Positions 23,901 through 34,489 of a DNA stretch of 64,000 bases are shown in pieces; position 1 is the first letter of the stretch, and each line of letters begins with the position of its first letter. The position numbers and the translations under genes are program-made. Under the pieces are notes generated by a model, which worked only from the letters and a program-made list of their open reading frames with translations, ran no database searches and was not told the DNA's origin. The stretch covers positions 17,312,931 through 17,376,930 of the forward strand of contig CAIIXF020000003.1 of the NCBI GenBank assembly GCA_903813345.2, given 5' to 3'. This stretch comes from Owenia fusiformis. Taxonomy: Eukaryota > Annelida > Polychaeta > Sabellida > Oweniidae.

Positions 23901-26900
23901 TCTAATACATGCATTTAAAAACATTTCAAAATTGAAACACTACGTACTAAAGAATACTCTTCTTCGGATTTTGCTAGATCTGATTCTGCCTTAATAGTCT
24001 CAAATTAAGGAATACAGAAATGAGAACAGTTCTTGACTTGCAGGTTGCTTACGGAGATGAAGTGACCTACAGTATGCTCTCGGAAGCCTCTGTCAATGAC
24101 CTAAATAGCAGACTTGATGGAAAACAAGTAACAGTTAATTCCTTTAGACCCAACTTGTATGTGAAAGGTTGCAACGCATTTGATGAGGTATATACTTGAT
24201 GTTTTACTTTATAATAGTTTCGAGAGGACGTAAGAAACCATACTTGAGCTAATACAAATATATAAATAAATGGGGTATGAGCCCGGGGGTTCACTGTATA
24301 TAAACCTTGACGGGGATCCTCGGCGCACACTGGGTACCTTTTAGACATTTATTATGGCAATGTACCCAAAGTTTAGGATCTGGTATGAGAATGCCCCCAC
24401 ATTATGACTTTTGAGGTATGGCAATGGTCGGATTTTTCCACTTTTTGGTATGAGAATGGTCATGGTAAATATGTTACATCACACTTGTGGTATGGCATTG
24501 GTCTAGTAGTTACAGTAGTTGAGGTTGGTTATGGAGAGTTTTCCTCAAAGATCGCCTTCTTCTTGGGGCCTTCTTAAGCAAATATTTGCTTTTTTCCTAG
24601 AAAATATTTTACTTTTGACCAATCATAGCATTGGTATGGCATTGGTCCTATATTCAAACATTCGGTATGGCATTAATCTTATATTTGGACATTTGGTTTG
24701 TATGGGAACACATCGTAATTTTGGCAAATAGGTATGGGTACATATTGATATCTGAGGGTTCAGCCTAGGACCCCCACTGAATTTTGTACAAAAAATGGCA
24801 ACCCCGCCAGCTCAAAACATTTAAGATATGAGGAAAATGGTGTAAGGGTTTCCATTTTTTTACCACCCTGTATTTGTCATAGAAGTTAGTCGCTAATTGC
24901 TTTATTCAGTAGCAAGACTAAATGAGATATAGCAAATTGCTCCTTGCTATTGCTAAAATAAAAGTGTACCCTATAAATACTTTTTAACTTTTTCAACTAC
25001 ACTAAAATTATTCAATTCATTGGTGTAATTTAGTGGTGTCAATTAACCGCTTGAGCATTAACCGGTTAACCGGGGTTTTTTACCGGTTAAGGTCGGTTAA
25101 CCGGCGGGAAATTTGAACTGATAATTTCAAATGAAATCTTCATCTTCGATCTTGAAAGTTGAAAAAACTGGAAAAATGATATATCGGCGTTTATTTTTTA
25201 CGATCGTCAAGCTTTACTCTATTCTAAGTAAGTAAGCGCGGGAAAGCAATGTGGCAGGGATTAAAGTTGCTGATTGGATGTTTTTAAAGAATTATCGGAC
25301 CTATCACATGTATGAGTAGCTCACATGAAACTGACGCTTGAAAAACAAACAGATTAAAATGCAAAGTCAACGCGGGAAAGCAATGTGGCAGGGATTAAAG
25401 GAATATTCCTTGCCAGACCCTTTCTCTCTTGATATGGTAGCTATAATCATATATATATAGTTTCCATATTTAGCAAAACATGGGAAAATGTTTTAATATG
25501 GTCAATATTGATCATTTAAAAATCTAGTGCTTATTTCCAGTGAGCTGCCATCTTTTAAGATTTCTTGCAGGAAGTGATGTCATCAACTCTCAACTTCTAT
25601 AACCTTGCCCATAACAGTATAGGAAAGTAGCACAAAATCACTTCTAGACAAGTGATCATTACTTTCTGTGCAAAAATATTTTCAGGGCTTGTCAACTTAG
25701 AATAAAAGAAGAGATTTTCAGAAGGATTAAATAAGATACAAAGTTGAAAAAGAATATTTAGCTGGTTTTGTAATTCTTAATAGCTCCTCACTTAATGCTA
25801 TATGCAAAGTTGAGAGTCGATGACATCACTTCCTGTGTGCAATTTTAAAAGATGGCAGCTTACTGGAATTGAGCATCACATTTCTAAGTGATCAAATTTG
25901 ACCATATCAAAACATTTTTGCGTGTTTTGCTAAACATGGCAAACATATATATGGTTATAGCTACCATATGAGGAGAGAGATGGTTTGGCAAGGAATATTC
26001 CTTTAAAGTTGCTGATTGGATGTTTGTAAGGAGTTATCGGACTTATGACATGTATGAGTAGCTTATACGTGAAACTGACACCATAAAACCAAACGGATTA
26101 GCATGCAAAATAAGCGCGGGAAATAACAGAATTATACACGGTCAACTAACCGCCCATAAAAACACAGACCGGTCAAGGCATTTTCGGCGGTTAACCGGTT
26201 AACCGGTTAATACTTGACACCTCTAGTGTAATTAGCCTGATCTAAAATTTTTTTTAATAAATGTATCAAAATTGACTTCTCATCTTTCAATAACAATAAA
26301 ATCATAAACTTGAAAGTCAACATTATTGTTATTCATTCTCCAGTATAGAATGTACAGGGTGGACATATATTTAACAAATATCATAACAATTGGAGAGTAT
26401 AATGTACCTGTTTTCCAGGATACTTGGGAATATTCATATATTGAAGATGCTTCACTTTGGAAGATGAAACAAACTGCAAGGTAAACAAGGCATTAACATG
26501 CAAAATGTCACCACCTGCCATTTGTTACAGATGCCGAAGATTGACCTTGAACACCAACTGCCAAATACCAGCCACCGAATGCAACACCATCCACAAGAAA
26601 GTTGAAAACCATAATAATTCCAAACACCAACCACTGAATGCCAAACACCCAACCACAAAACGAGGAATGTGTGGTCCAACAATACTCCCAGTCAAAAATT
26701 GTTTGTACATTTTGTGATCCTTTGATTGTTTTTCCAATCATTCAGTGTTCAAATAAATAACATTCATCCCTTCATTATATACATGTACATACTTTAACAT
26801 GTCTTTCCTGAGCTGAAAATCATATGATATGCTTTCTGAGCAAAAAATAACTGATTCTACCATATTTTATAATAATTTTCAGATGTGTATTAACTACAAT

Positions 26901-28529
26901 AGACACTGAGAAAGGCGAAAGAGATGAGAACCAACAACCACTGAAAACACTGAAAAGGTGAAATATGTGAACATATTTTCAGACATACCTTATTGCTCTA
27001 TAATACAGGGTGACACAAAGTTAACCCCTTTAAAGGAATAAGTGATTCCTTTTACAGGGTGGTCAAAAAAATGGAAACCCTTACACCATTTTCCTCATAT
27101 ATTTGTCATTTTAAGAAATAGCTCCCTGATATTTTGTACATTATTTTGTACATTATTCAATATCCTACCAGCTTACTTCATTTCATAACCATCAGATTGA
27201 TAGTCACAATGTTACAGCACTTTACAGAACATGCCCTAGTGGCCACTATTGCGCTGTCGGGCCACCTGGACTCGTCGTCCAAAATGTCCCTACCTGTGGA
27301 GATGTGGCAAGGAAAAAATGTATGAGAATGACCTCAGGACAATCACAAATCTCAAAAATGAGATCATCCGTATCATTCAGGCCATACCTGCTGAGGAATG
27401 CATTCGGCCCATTGACAACTGTGCAGGTTTGCCTACAGCGCGATGATGGCCAAACTTGAAGCATGTTATTCAAAGTGCTGTAAAATTGTGACTATCAGTC
27501 TGATGGTCATGAAAATTGATAGGGTGGTAGGAAATTGATTGATGTACAACTTAGTGTGTGAAATATCAGGGAGTAATTCTTAAAATGACAAAGATATTAG
27601 GAAAATGCAGGGTTTCCATTTTTTTGACCACCCTGTAGATAAAGTGGAAAAAAATATTTCCCATGTTATTTTTCCATGTGGAAAACTCATGCTATCCATT
27701 GCTTTCAGCTAATTTTGGTCACCCATAATGGATATCTTTAAAAAAACGGAGGAATCACTTATTCCTTTAAAGGGGTCTACTGTGTGTCAAAACGCAACAT
27801 ATTGATGCGACAAAAATTGAAAAAGCAGGGGTGGAAGGGGTTGAAAATCAGAACAAGATTTCAGAAAAAAATGTGGGTGTGTTGTTTGCATTTTCCCTTT
27901 CTCAAAGTCGAAATTATTTTATCATCTCTATGAGTGCACCTGTTTAAATCTTCAGAAAATAGCCAAAATTCAACACATAACTGTCCGAAATCTGTTGTGA
28001 TACTTTCCCTCCTCCTTTACAAGGGAACAGTTCGTAAGTATCTTATGATTATGAAAAGATGTTGCTCAGAATTTAAGTTTATTACAGCTTGTAATTTCCA
28101 TGGCTTAAATTCTTAAAATAATTTAAAGAGCCTTGTAAGGGTTTTGGGGGAAAAAAGAAAAAATCTCTATCATGGATAAATTTTATTTTTATTTTCCAAT
28201 TTCCTATATCAAAAGATATCTTTTATGTAGATAGATAGTAAAATGAGTCACGAATATGAAAAAATATTTTGAAATACTAATATGATAATGTTGATAAGCA
28301 GTTGAGATATGATTCTATCATATACCTAGATGATTTTGGTCAGTATAAGTAGTCTAACAATAATAAAACACCATATCAAAATTTTTCACCATCAGCTGCT
28401 TTTTGACCATTTGAAATACTTTTCAGTTATCGTCCAAAGGCTGGAGAAAGTCCCTGCTTTGGTATATCTCTGTCCCCAGACAACCCTGGTGTAATTAAAG
28501 TTGGAGACAACATAAGGGCCTGGGTCTGA
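20971..28529 (+). CDS. MTARC: Mitochondrial amidoxime-reducing component, MOSC domain, seven exons
   Basis: Exons 20971-21185, 21998-22174, 23718-23874, 24044-24187, 26419-26480, 26883-26957 and 28427-28529 join in phase to 310 codons. Order: a hydrophobic outer-membrane anchor (about residues 5-24), the MOSC beta-barrel start GTLAGIFIYPIKSCKGI, then RHWMIINNDNRMITARDEP, GHVNKGMDCGQ, MLSEASVNDLNSRLDG, NSFRPNLYVKGCNAFDED and ARCVLTTID. Cys253 in that last motif is the molybdenum-binding cysteine of the family. The end is NPGVIKVGDNIRAWV. Human MTARC1/2 sit on the mitochondrial outer membrane and reduce N-hydroxylated substrates with cytochrome b5 and its reductase. The gene is slightly shorter than human, mostly at the N terminus. 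Exon 2 has a tandemly repeated acceptor. Intron 3 uses a weak donor (GTTATA). The gene lies opposite to and between BPHL exons. Confidence 0.93.
21504..22015 (+). repeat. 31-33-bp tandem repeat of the MTARC exon 2 acceptor, 4 copies
   Basis: TTACACTTTTCCAG plus the start of exon 2 (ACACTGGATGATAAT) occurs four times, with AGs ending at 21517, 21933, 21966 and 21997. A mariner-like MITE (21526-21917) splits the first copy from the rest. Only the last acceptor restores codon R72 and the H-W-M-I-I-N run, so the upstream copies are decoys or shift the frame. Confidence 0.85.
21526..21917. mobile_element. Tc1/mariner-like MITE, TA target site
   Basis: The ends CAGGGTGGTCAAAAAAATGG and TTTTTTGACCACCCTG lie between TA dinucleotides. 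The internal arms share TCATGACCAT/CAGACTGATAGTCACA with the larger copy at 27055-27635. No coding capacity remains. Confidence 0.75.
22560..22866. repeat. 19-bp tandem repeat, about 15 copies
   Basis: Units of ACCTCACCAATTTAAAGTT and a GCCTCACC variant alternate through MTARC intron 2. Drift is low, suggesting recent expansion. There are no spacers, so it is a simple minisatellite. Confidence 0.85.
22954..23306 (+). mobile_element. MITE, ends ATGCGAGTAG / CTACTCACAT
   Basis: 353 bp in MTARC intron 2 with short TIRs. A related copy in opposite orientation is at 45236-45645, sharing blocks such as TCTATGGGGAATCTC and the AGCCACCTGGAGGCTAA region. Confidence 0.6.
23307..23717. other. MTARC intron 2 remainder
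   Basis: Contains a short near-duplicate (CTACTAAGGACTTGATATGA and CTACTAAGGACGTGATATCA) around 23363-23430, and otherwise AT-rich sequence ending at the acceptor at 23717. Confidence 0.4.
24365..24745. repeat. Degenerate GGTATGGCATTGGTC repeat
   Basis: Several imperfect copies of GGTATGGCATTGGTC or GGTATGAGAATGGTC, spaced irregularly in MTARC intron 4. Looks like a decayed minisatellite or the edge of an unknown element. Confidence 0.5.
24797..24873. mobile_element. Right-end fragment of the mariner-like MITE
   Basis: Ends GGTTTCCATTTTTTTACCAC followed by CCTGTA, like the right ends at 21917 and 27635. The left end is missing. Confidence 0.55.
25031..26225. mobile_element. hAT-type element, 8-bp TSD GTGTAATT
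   Basis: TIRs TAGTGGTGTCAA and TTGACACCTCTA, followed inward on both sides by repeats of GGTTAACCGG. GTGTAATT is present exactly at 25023-25030 and 26226-26233. It is non-autonomous with no transposase, lies in MTARC intron 4, and contains the MITE 25399-26002. Confidence 0.85.
25399..26002. mobile_element. Palindromic TTAA MITE nested in the hAT element
   Basis: 604 bp with ends AGGAATATTCCTTGCCA and TGGCAAGGAATATTCCT, and TTAA on each side (25395-25398 and 26003-26006), the target of piggyBac and Kolobok types. The arms are long. Flanking hAT sequence continues as GGGATTAAAGTTGCTGATTG, a motif that also occurs uninterrupted nearby at about 25258. Confidence 0.8.
26485..26720 (+). mobile_element. 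Short relative of the satellite-core element at an intron start
   Basis: Begins ACAAGGCATTAACATG at position +5 of MTARC intron 5, then ATGTCACCACCTGCCATTTG and a CCAAAC/ACCAAC-rich body. It lacks the satellite core. A similar short copy lies at 30992-31108. Confidence 0.6.
27034..27766. mobile_element. TTAA MITE containing a mariner-like element
   Basis: The outer ends AGGAATAAGTGATTCC and GGAATCACTTATTCCT lie between TTAA at 27030-27033 and 27767-27770. Weaker outer partners (CAGGGTGACACAAAGTTAAC near 27006, TACTGTGTGTCAAA near 27780) hint at a third shell. It lies in MTARC intron 6. Confidence 0.75.
27055..27635 (+). mobile_element. Tc1/mariner-like element with transposase C-terminal remnant
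   Basis: TIRs CAGGGTGGTCAAAAAAATGG and TTTTTTTGACCACCCTG lie between TA dinucleotides. Around 27290-27445 the plus strand reads KEKMYENDLRTITNLKNEII and RIIQAIPAEECIR, the pattern of the last part of mariner-like transposases (K-x-K-V-Y-x-N-x-x-R-T-x-x-x-L-K-x-x-I). Most of the transposase, including the DDE core, is gone. A shorter copy is at 21526-21917. Confidence 0.75.
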
Positions 28530-28829
28530 ACCTTGTTATTTGGACTGTGATATCATAAAGGAACAAAAAAACTCTATTGAGATGGTCACTTTACAAGAGA
28601 TATGGCTTCACTACATCTATTACACTCCGAACATGCTACATTATATTTAAAAGGAATGCCTTCGGCATATTGTTCCAATTAGGAAGTGCTCCACCTACAG
28701 TCTTTTACATTAAGTAATTAGATTATCAAATTGCTATACCATGTGAATTAATATTTGAATCTGAACTTAAATAATCTTTGAAATCTATCAACAAGTCCAC
28801 AAACACTCTTCACTTTTTCAAGATTTTGA
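28530..28829. other. MTARC 3' flank
   Basis: AT-rich 3' UTR or flank. No AATAAA close to the stop was found; the nearest clear AATAAA is near 29043. Confidence 0.35.
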
Positions 28830-29046
28830 ACTATGCACCATGTTCAACATAGCACCATATTCATCAATGTACCATTTCAATAATGTACCATATTCAACAA
28901 AGCACCATATTCATCAATACACTATGTTCAATACACCAACAATGCATTATGTATAACAATGTATCATGTTCACCCATGTACCATATTCAACAATGCACCA
29001 CATTCAACAATATACCATGTTCAACAATGTACCACATTCAACAATA
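28830..29046. repeat. Degenerate about 20-bp tandem repeat (ACCATATTCAACAATGC)
   Basis: About ten imperfect copies of ACCATRTTCAACAATGT run through this stretch, possibly within the MTARC 3' UTR. Confidence 0.65.
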
Positions 29047-29582
29047 AATTGTTCTGCAGAGATAAGGTTTGGCACTATAAAAGATTAAGTGTCTACATAC
29101 ATAATAAAAGTAATTATGTACTATGCGGCAGAGATTAGTTATAAACTACCCTCTGCCTAGTATAAACCATATTACAATTTAGGAGACCAGCCCTACAACC
29201 AGTACCTTTGACAGCCTGCATCATAAATAATTTCAAACCTATCATGCTGACCTTTTCTCAGCTGGAAGGAATGAAGATTTAATGCATGTTCATTAACTAT
29301 GCGATGACATGAGGGGAATTGACCATTTATAGAAAGTCGCCCGTATTATGACGACAAACTCTGATTGGCTTGGTGAGTTTATTATTGTAAACTGAAAGAG
29401 TGAAGATGAAGCTCTCTTTTAAGAAGCACTTTGCTGTTTCAACAAGACAAGTACCTACCTGTATAGCTTCATGCTAATATTGCTAAGGGCTTTTTGTCTT
29501 ATAATCTCATAATGTAGTATCATGTTTCTTACATTTTCTAAAATCATGAATGTACAGAAATATATGATGTAACATATTTTAT
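29047..29582. other. Intergenic, nothing recognised
   Basis: AT-rich. The segment GAAGCTCTCTTTTAAGAAGC near 29408 resembles sequences near 15540 and 22320 (AAAAGAGAG.TTC.TCTTC), probably a shared old repeat. Confidence 0.35.
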
Positions 29583-30991
29583 ACAAGGCATTAACATGAC
29601 AAAATGTCACCACCTAAAACAATTTGGTCAATTTAAAGCAAGTTGAAAAACACCTTTTGACCTTAAGAAGGTTTGATTTGAACTTAGAACATGTAGATGA
29701 TTTTGAAAAAAAAATTCGTCAATTTGAAGCAAGTTGAAAAAATACCTCTTTGACTTTTTTTGACATTGAGAAGGTCATTGAAGGTCAAATGTCAAATGTA
29801 AAGTCAGAACTTCTGAGAACATGTAGATGATTTTGAAAAAAAAATTAAGTAAATTTGAAGCAAGTTGAAAAAAGACCTTTTTGACCTTGAAAAGGTCATT
29901 GAAGCTCAAATGTCAAATCTAAAGTCAGATTTGAACTTCTGAGAACATGTAGATGATTTTGAAAAAAAAATAAGTCAATTTGAAGCAAGTTGAAAAAAGA
30001 CCTTTTTGACCTTGAGAAGGTCATTGAAGGTCAAAGGTCAAATCTAAAGTCAGATTTGAACTTCTGAAAAGATGTAGATGATTTTGAAAAAAAGAATTGG
30101 TCAATTTGAAGCAAGTTGAAAACAGACCTTTTTGACCTTTTTTTGACCTTGAAAGGGTCATTAAAGGTCATATGTCAAATCTAAAGTCAGATTTGAATTT
30201 CTGAGAACATGTAGATGATTTTGAAAAAAAATTAGTCAATTTGAAGCAAGTTGAAAAAAGACCTTTTTGACCTTTTTTGACCTTGAGAAGGTCATTGAAG
30301 GTCAAATGTCAAATCTAAAGTCAAATCTAAAGTCAGATTTGAATTTCTGAGAACACGTAGATGATTTTGAATTTTTTTTTAGTCAATTTGAAGCAAGTTG
30401 AAAACAGACCTTTTTGACCTTTTTTGACCTTGAGAAGGTCATTGAAGGTCAAATGTCAAATCTTAAGTCAGATTTGAATTTCTGAGAACACGTAGATGAT
30501 TTTGAAAAAAAATTTAGTCAATTTGAAGCAAGTTGAAAACAGACCTTTTTTGACCTTGAGAAGGTCATTGAAGGTCAAATGTCAAATCTAAAGTCAAATC
30601 TAAAGTCAGATTTGAATTTCTGAGAACACGTAGATGATTTTGAATTTTTTTTTTAGTCAATTTGAAGCAAGTTGAAAACAGACCTTTTTGACCTTTTTTG
30701 ACCTTGAGAAGGTCATTGAAGGTCAAATGTCAAATCTAAAGTCAGATTTGAACTTCTGAGAACATGTAGATGATTTAGAAAAAAATTGAAGTCAGTCTAA
30801 ACAGTATTTGTTAAGTTAAAAAATTGAAGTCAGTCTAAACAGTATTTTTTAAGTTATAGGAAGTTGTAAGAAATTGTTACAGACGCCGGACGCCAACCGC
30901 CGGACGCCAACCGCCGGACGCCAACCACCAACCGCCGTCGCAAAAAAAACGGAGACCATAACAATATGTCACCACTTTTGGTGGTGACATA
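29583..30991 (+). mobile_element. Satellite-core element (copy 3)
   Basis: Same ends as 622-2436: ACAAGGCATTAACATG at the left, and GCCGGACGCCAAC repeats, CGGAGACC and the GTGACAT hairpin at the right. It has about nine core units. A perfect DR1 (AGGTCAAAGGTCA) occurs near 30028. A short tail duplication of AAAATTGAAGTCAGTC lies near 30780-30840. Confidence 0.75.
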
Positions 30992-31108
30992 ACAAGGTGC
31001 AATATGTCACCACCTGCCATTTGTTACAGACAACAACCACCAAACACCAACCATCAATCGCCAAACACAAAAAAAAGTTTGAGACTAGAAAAATATGTCA
31101 CCACTTTT
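30992..31108 (+). mobile_element. Short relative directly abutting copy 3
   Basis: ACAAGGTGCAATATGTCACC, a short CCAAACACCAACC body, then ATATGTCACCACTTTT. It is tandem to the preceding element and resembles 26485-26720. Confidence 0.5.
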
Positions 31109-31204
31109 AATAAAAACAAAGTCTCCTTTCATAATTTTTTATGACAAATATTAAACATACATTAAATTTTGTTCATCTTGTGAGTTCACAAAACAGATCT
31201 GGAT

Positions 31205-31395
31205 CAGGCCAATAGCAAGGAGGGATTTTGGTGGTTCAAGCAAACACCCCCCCCCCCCCCTCTGGCCAAAAATCATTTCAAAATCATGCAATTATTCTTC
31301 ATTTTGACCAATTTTGATGCAAATTTGTCAAATGTGAGCCCCCCTGGAATTTTCTAAAAAGTGAACCCCCTTGGCAAAAGCTGGCTATGGGGCTG
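31205..31395. mobile_element. C-run MITE
   Basis: A 14-base C run, GGCCAAAAATCATTTCAAAA, GAGCCCCCCTGG and GCTGGCTATGGGGCTG. Opposite orientation to 13165-13365. It lies about 40 bases from the BPHL exon 2 donor. Confidence 0.5.
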
Positions 31396-31436
31396 TGGAT
31401 AACAGTTATATAATTTTAAAATTAAATGTATCCTAC

Positions 31437-32151
31437 CTCCATCAAGGAAGCTGCATCATCAGCATCCCTCTGTAGAAACATGAGTGGCCAATCACGTGCA
31501 GGAGGTATGCTCTTCCCATAACCCCTCGGGTCCCATGCTACTACAGTATATTTGTCTCTGTTTAGCTTCTCTAGCTGTGGCCCAAAATCTGTTCTTGTAG
31601 ACCCTTGATGATCAAAACAAGCAAAAATATATATTTATACGTACCAGTATTCAGAAAAAAGGTAAAACAGTCAAGTTTTAATATTAGATTAAACAAGAAT
31701 TTTGAAAACCAAATAGGTAAGTAACCTTTTTTATTCAATTGAACCATGGCATCGTTTACATTCCAGATATATACTTTTTAAGGAAGCCACCATAAAATGA
31801 GTATTATAAGACATTTTACACGTTGACTTGCATATTGATTTATAAACAAATATATCCCATTGTGTCTACTCAAACACAATTTAGCAACAACCTTTGCAAG
31901 GATTAATATAGATAAAAGTATTCAGGATTTTGGGATACGGTAGAACCCATTACCCCTATGTCCCTTAAAGAACACTAACCTAATGCACCTGGCAAGAGAA
32001 GAACCACATGTTTTCCTGCACCAGCTGTCTCATAGTGTAGCTTTACACCATTCACATCAACCTTGGCAGAAGTGATCCCCAGATTGTCTGTTACAACATT
32101 GTCTTGATTTGGCTTCATACTGCTGGACATTCTAGTAGTGATGTTCAACAT
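31437..32151 (-). CDS. BPHL: BPHL-like hydrolase, coding exons 1-2
   Basis: Exon 1 (32151-31980) encodes MLNITTRMSSSMK.. then TSAKVDVNGVKLHYETAGAG and HVVLLLPGALG, ending in phase 1. Exon 2 (31603-31437) encodes STRTDFGPQLEKLN, YTVVAWDPRGYGKS and RDADDAASLME, ending in phase 0 at a GTAGGA donor. Both align with remembered human BPHL (VAVNGVQLHYQQTGEG, VVAWDPRGYGHSRPP). H-Y-E-T-A-G-A-G plus L-L-L-P-G-A is the oxyanion-side start of the hydrolase fold. An acceptor TTTGTTTTTTCAG just upstream of the ATG implies a 5' non-coding exon. The basic N terminus is short for a mitochondrial leader. Exon 2 splices in phase to exon 3 at 7564, or to any minisatellite acceptor. If joined once to exon 3, the nucleophile is Ser126. 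Confidence 0.85.
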
Positions 32152-32164
32152 ATATCTGAAAAAA

Positions 32165-33000
32165 CAAACTTTCAAACTGAACGTATTTTTGTTATGACCA
32201 GTATTTTGTCTTAAACAAAATGGCTGTCTTGATGGAAATTCACGTGTACTAAACAGAGTGCTCCTACCAAAATGGATTTGCCTATGGATAGAATGCACAA
32301 ATAGAATGTTGCTATTTATTTTAAGTAAAAAGTTTTCTAAAGTTCAAAGTGATTTTACCTATTAATTCTGTCATTGGTCCGCCATTTTTTGCGTAAGTTA
32401 CGGATTAACCCAACTAATTGTTATAACATGCGTATTGCCATACAAACGATCTGTCTTCCAGAGAAAACTAAGATTTGTGGACATGTTTTGCTATCATTGC
32501 ATCATACCCCAGTATGTCCTCTGTCAGTCAAAAAAGTTTGAATCAAAACTCCCCACGAAAATCAAAAGATCTCACCTGTTGAAGACGCCATCTATAGAAA
32601 ATGTCAAAAAATGTCATTCTGATTTTGACAGATGGAAGCAGGTCAAAAAGGTCAAAATCACATCAAATCATGTCTCAGAGTTGGTCCACATATTCACTTT
32701 TTCATTCATGTACTTACCGAAATCCAACCACTGGTGATGCTAATGTAATTACAATAATTGGACTATATTTTTGTTTTTATAATGCCATCTATTCGTCTTC
32801 CCACTCGGCGGAAGGATCTCCCACTCGGCGGAAGGATCTAATGGTTGTGTGTCTCCTAGTAGTGACCCATCCTTTAAGTTACAATTGTAATTTCCTCCAA
32901 AATGTAACCCCAAGTTGTTTTCTAGTAAAATAATACAAACCGCAAGCAGATTCGACTATTTTTTCCAGATATATGAATGATTAAAGTTACCCATCCCCTT
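32165..33000. other. BPHL 5' flank
   Basis: Should contain the BPHL promoter and first exon, not resolved. A 20-bp block TCCCACTCGGCGGAAGGATC is tandemly duplicated at about 32799-32838. Confidence 0.4.
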
Positions 33001-33034
33001 TCTGCAATTAGATGTTTTCCTGGGATATTGACTA

Positions 33035-34380
33035 AAATTGGAACCTATGGCTAGATGTGTTAGGAGGTGTCTAGTTTGAGATGGGGAGGTAGTACAGAAC
33101 TGAATGAGCTATATCTGGAAAGCACATTTTGCCTAGAATCAATTTTTGTAATTTAAAGAAATAGGCAATAATATCTCTTATTTATGCGCATATTTAAATA
33201 ACATGGGGTAGATTTTTGCGAAAAAATTCTTATTCGACACTTTTGGGAAATAGTACAGACCATCGTGACATTAAACCTTGTCAAATCATAGAACAATTCA
33301 TGTGTTATCAATTACATAAACTAATTGTAATCATTATTATTGCTTCTGAATGTTAACAGAGAAATATTTAGTATGAAGGATACAGAAAAATTGGTCATTT
33401 TCTCCAATTGTTGTTCTACCCTGGGGAATATTCATCAAATAAAACCAAAACAACACATATTTCCAATTATAGGTCTCCCAATTGATAAATGATCTCTCTG
33501 TACACTGTATTTGATTACTTAGGGTTAAGTCAAGGTTAGGATTAGGGGTTAGGGTTAGGCTTAGGGTTAGGCTTTAGTTAGGGCTAAGGGTAGTGTTAGG
33601 GCTAGGGTTAGGCCCTGGCTTAGGGTAAGGCTATAGTTAGGGTTAGGGGTAGTGTTGGGGTAAGGCTTAGGTTCTAGCTTAGGGTTAGGCTATAGTTAGG
33701 GTTAGGGGTAGTGTTGAGGTTAGAGTTAGGGGTTAGGGTTAGGCTCTGGCTTAGGGTTAGGCTATAGTTAGGGTTAGGGGTAGTGTTGGGGTAAGGGGTT
33801 AGGGGTTAGGGTTAGACTCTGGCTTAGGGTTAGGCTGTAGTTAGGGTTAGGGGCTAGGGTTAGGCTCTGGCTTAGGGTTAGGGTCAGCCTATAGTTAGGG
33901 TTAGGGGTAGTGTTGGGGTTAGGGTTAGGGGTTAGAGTTAGGCTCTGGTTTAGGGTTAGGCTATAGTTAGGATTAGAGATAGTATTGGGGTTAGGGTTAG
34001 GTCATGGCCAATGATTTAGCCTTCTAGAGCAAAATTTGTGAAAATTCCAATAAAAATCATGGAAACAGTGGAGAAATATGACCAAAGTAACAAAAAGTTG
34101 ACTCCTGGTTGGAGCCTATGACGGATGTGTTGGGAGATGTCTAGTTTGAGCTGGGGAGGTATTACAGAGCTGATTGAGCTATATCTGGATAGCACATTTT
34201 GCCTGGAATCAATTTTTGTGATTTAGAAAAATAATCAATAAATTTCTCTAATTTATGCACATATTTGAATAACACAGGGTAAATTTTTGCGAAAAAATGC
34301 TTATTCAGCACTTTTTTGGGAAAAGCATGGACCATAGTGACATGAAACTTTGTCAAACACATTGAGAGAGCTGAAATTAA
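33035..34380. repeat. Duplicated about 260-bp block flanking a telomere-like array
   Basis: 33040-33295 and 34110-34365 share GTCTAGTTTGAG.TGGGGA, AGCACATTTTGCCT and ATTTTTGCGAAAAAAT at roughly 85% identity by eye. The telomere-like array lies between them. A second direct repeat, TTAACCCAACTAATTG plus TTATAACA, lies outside them at about 32405 and 34465, suggesting an older larger unit of about 2.06 kb. Confidence 0.75.
33519..34003 (+). repeat. Interstitial telomere-like TTAGGG array
   Basis: About 480 bp of TTAGGG variants (TTAGGGG, TTAGGC, TTAGGA, CTATAGTTAGGG) with a higher-order period of roughly 75-80 bp marked by GGCTATAGTTAGGG and GGCTCTGGCTTAGGG. It is too degenerate to be a functional telomere. 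Confidence 0.85.
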
Positions 34381-34489
34381 GGAAAGTTCCAATAAAAACT
34401 GGAAATAGTTGAGAAATATGACCAAATCAAAAAAAGTGGTACTCCAGAATGGGCGATAATAGGGTTAACCCAACTAATTGTTATAACAC

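Noticed and set aside
26452-26741. Minus-strand hydrophobic open frames
   Set aside because: They arise from the ACCAAC-rich body of a transposon fragment and do not align with any splice structure.
33519-34003. A true telomere or assembly end
   Set aside because: Degenerate, internal, and flanked on both sides by unique and duplicated sequence with genes.
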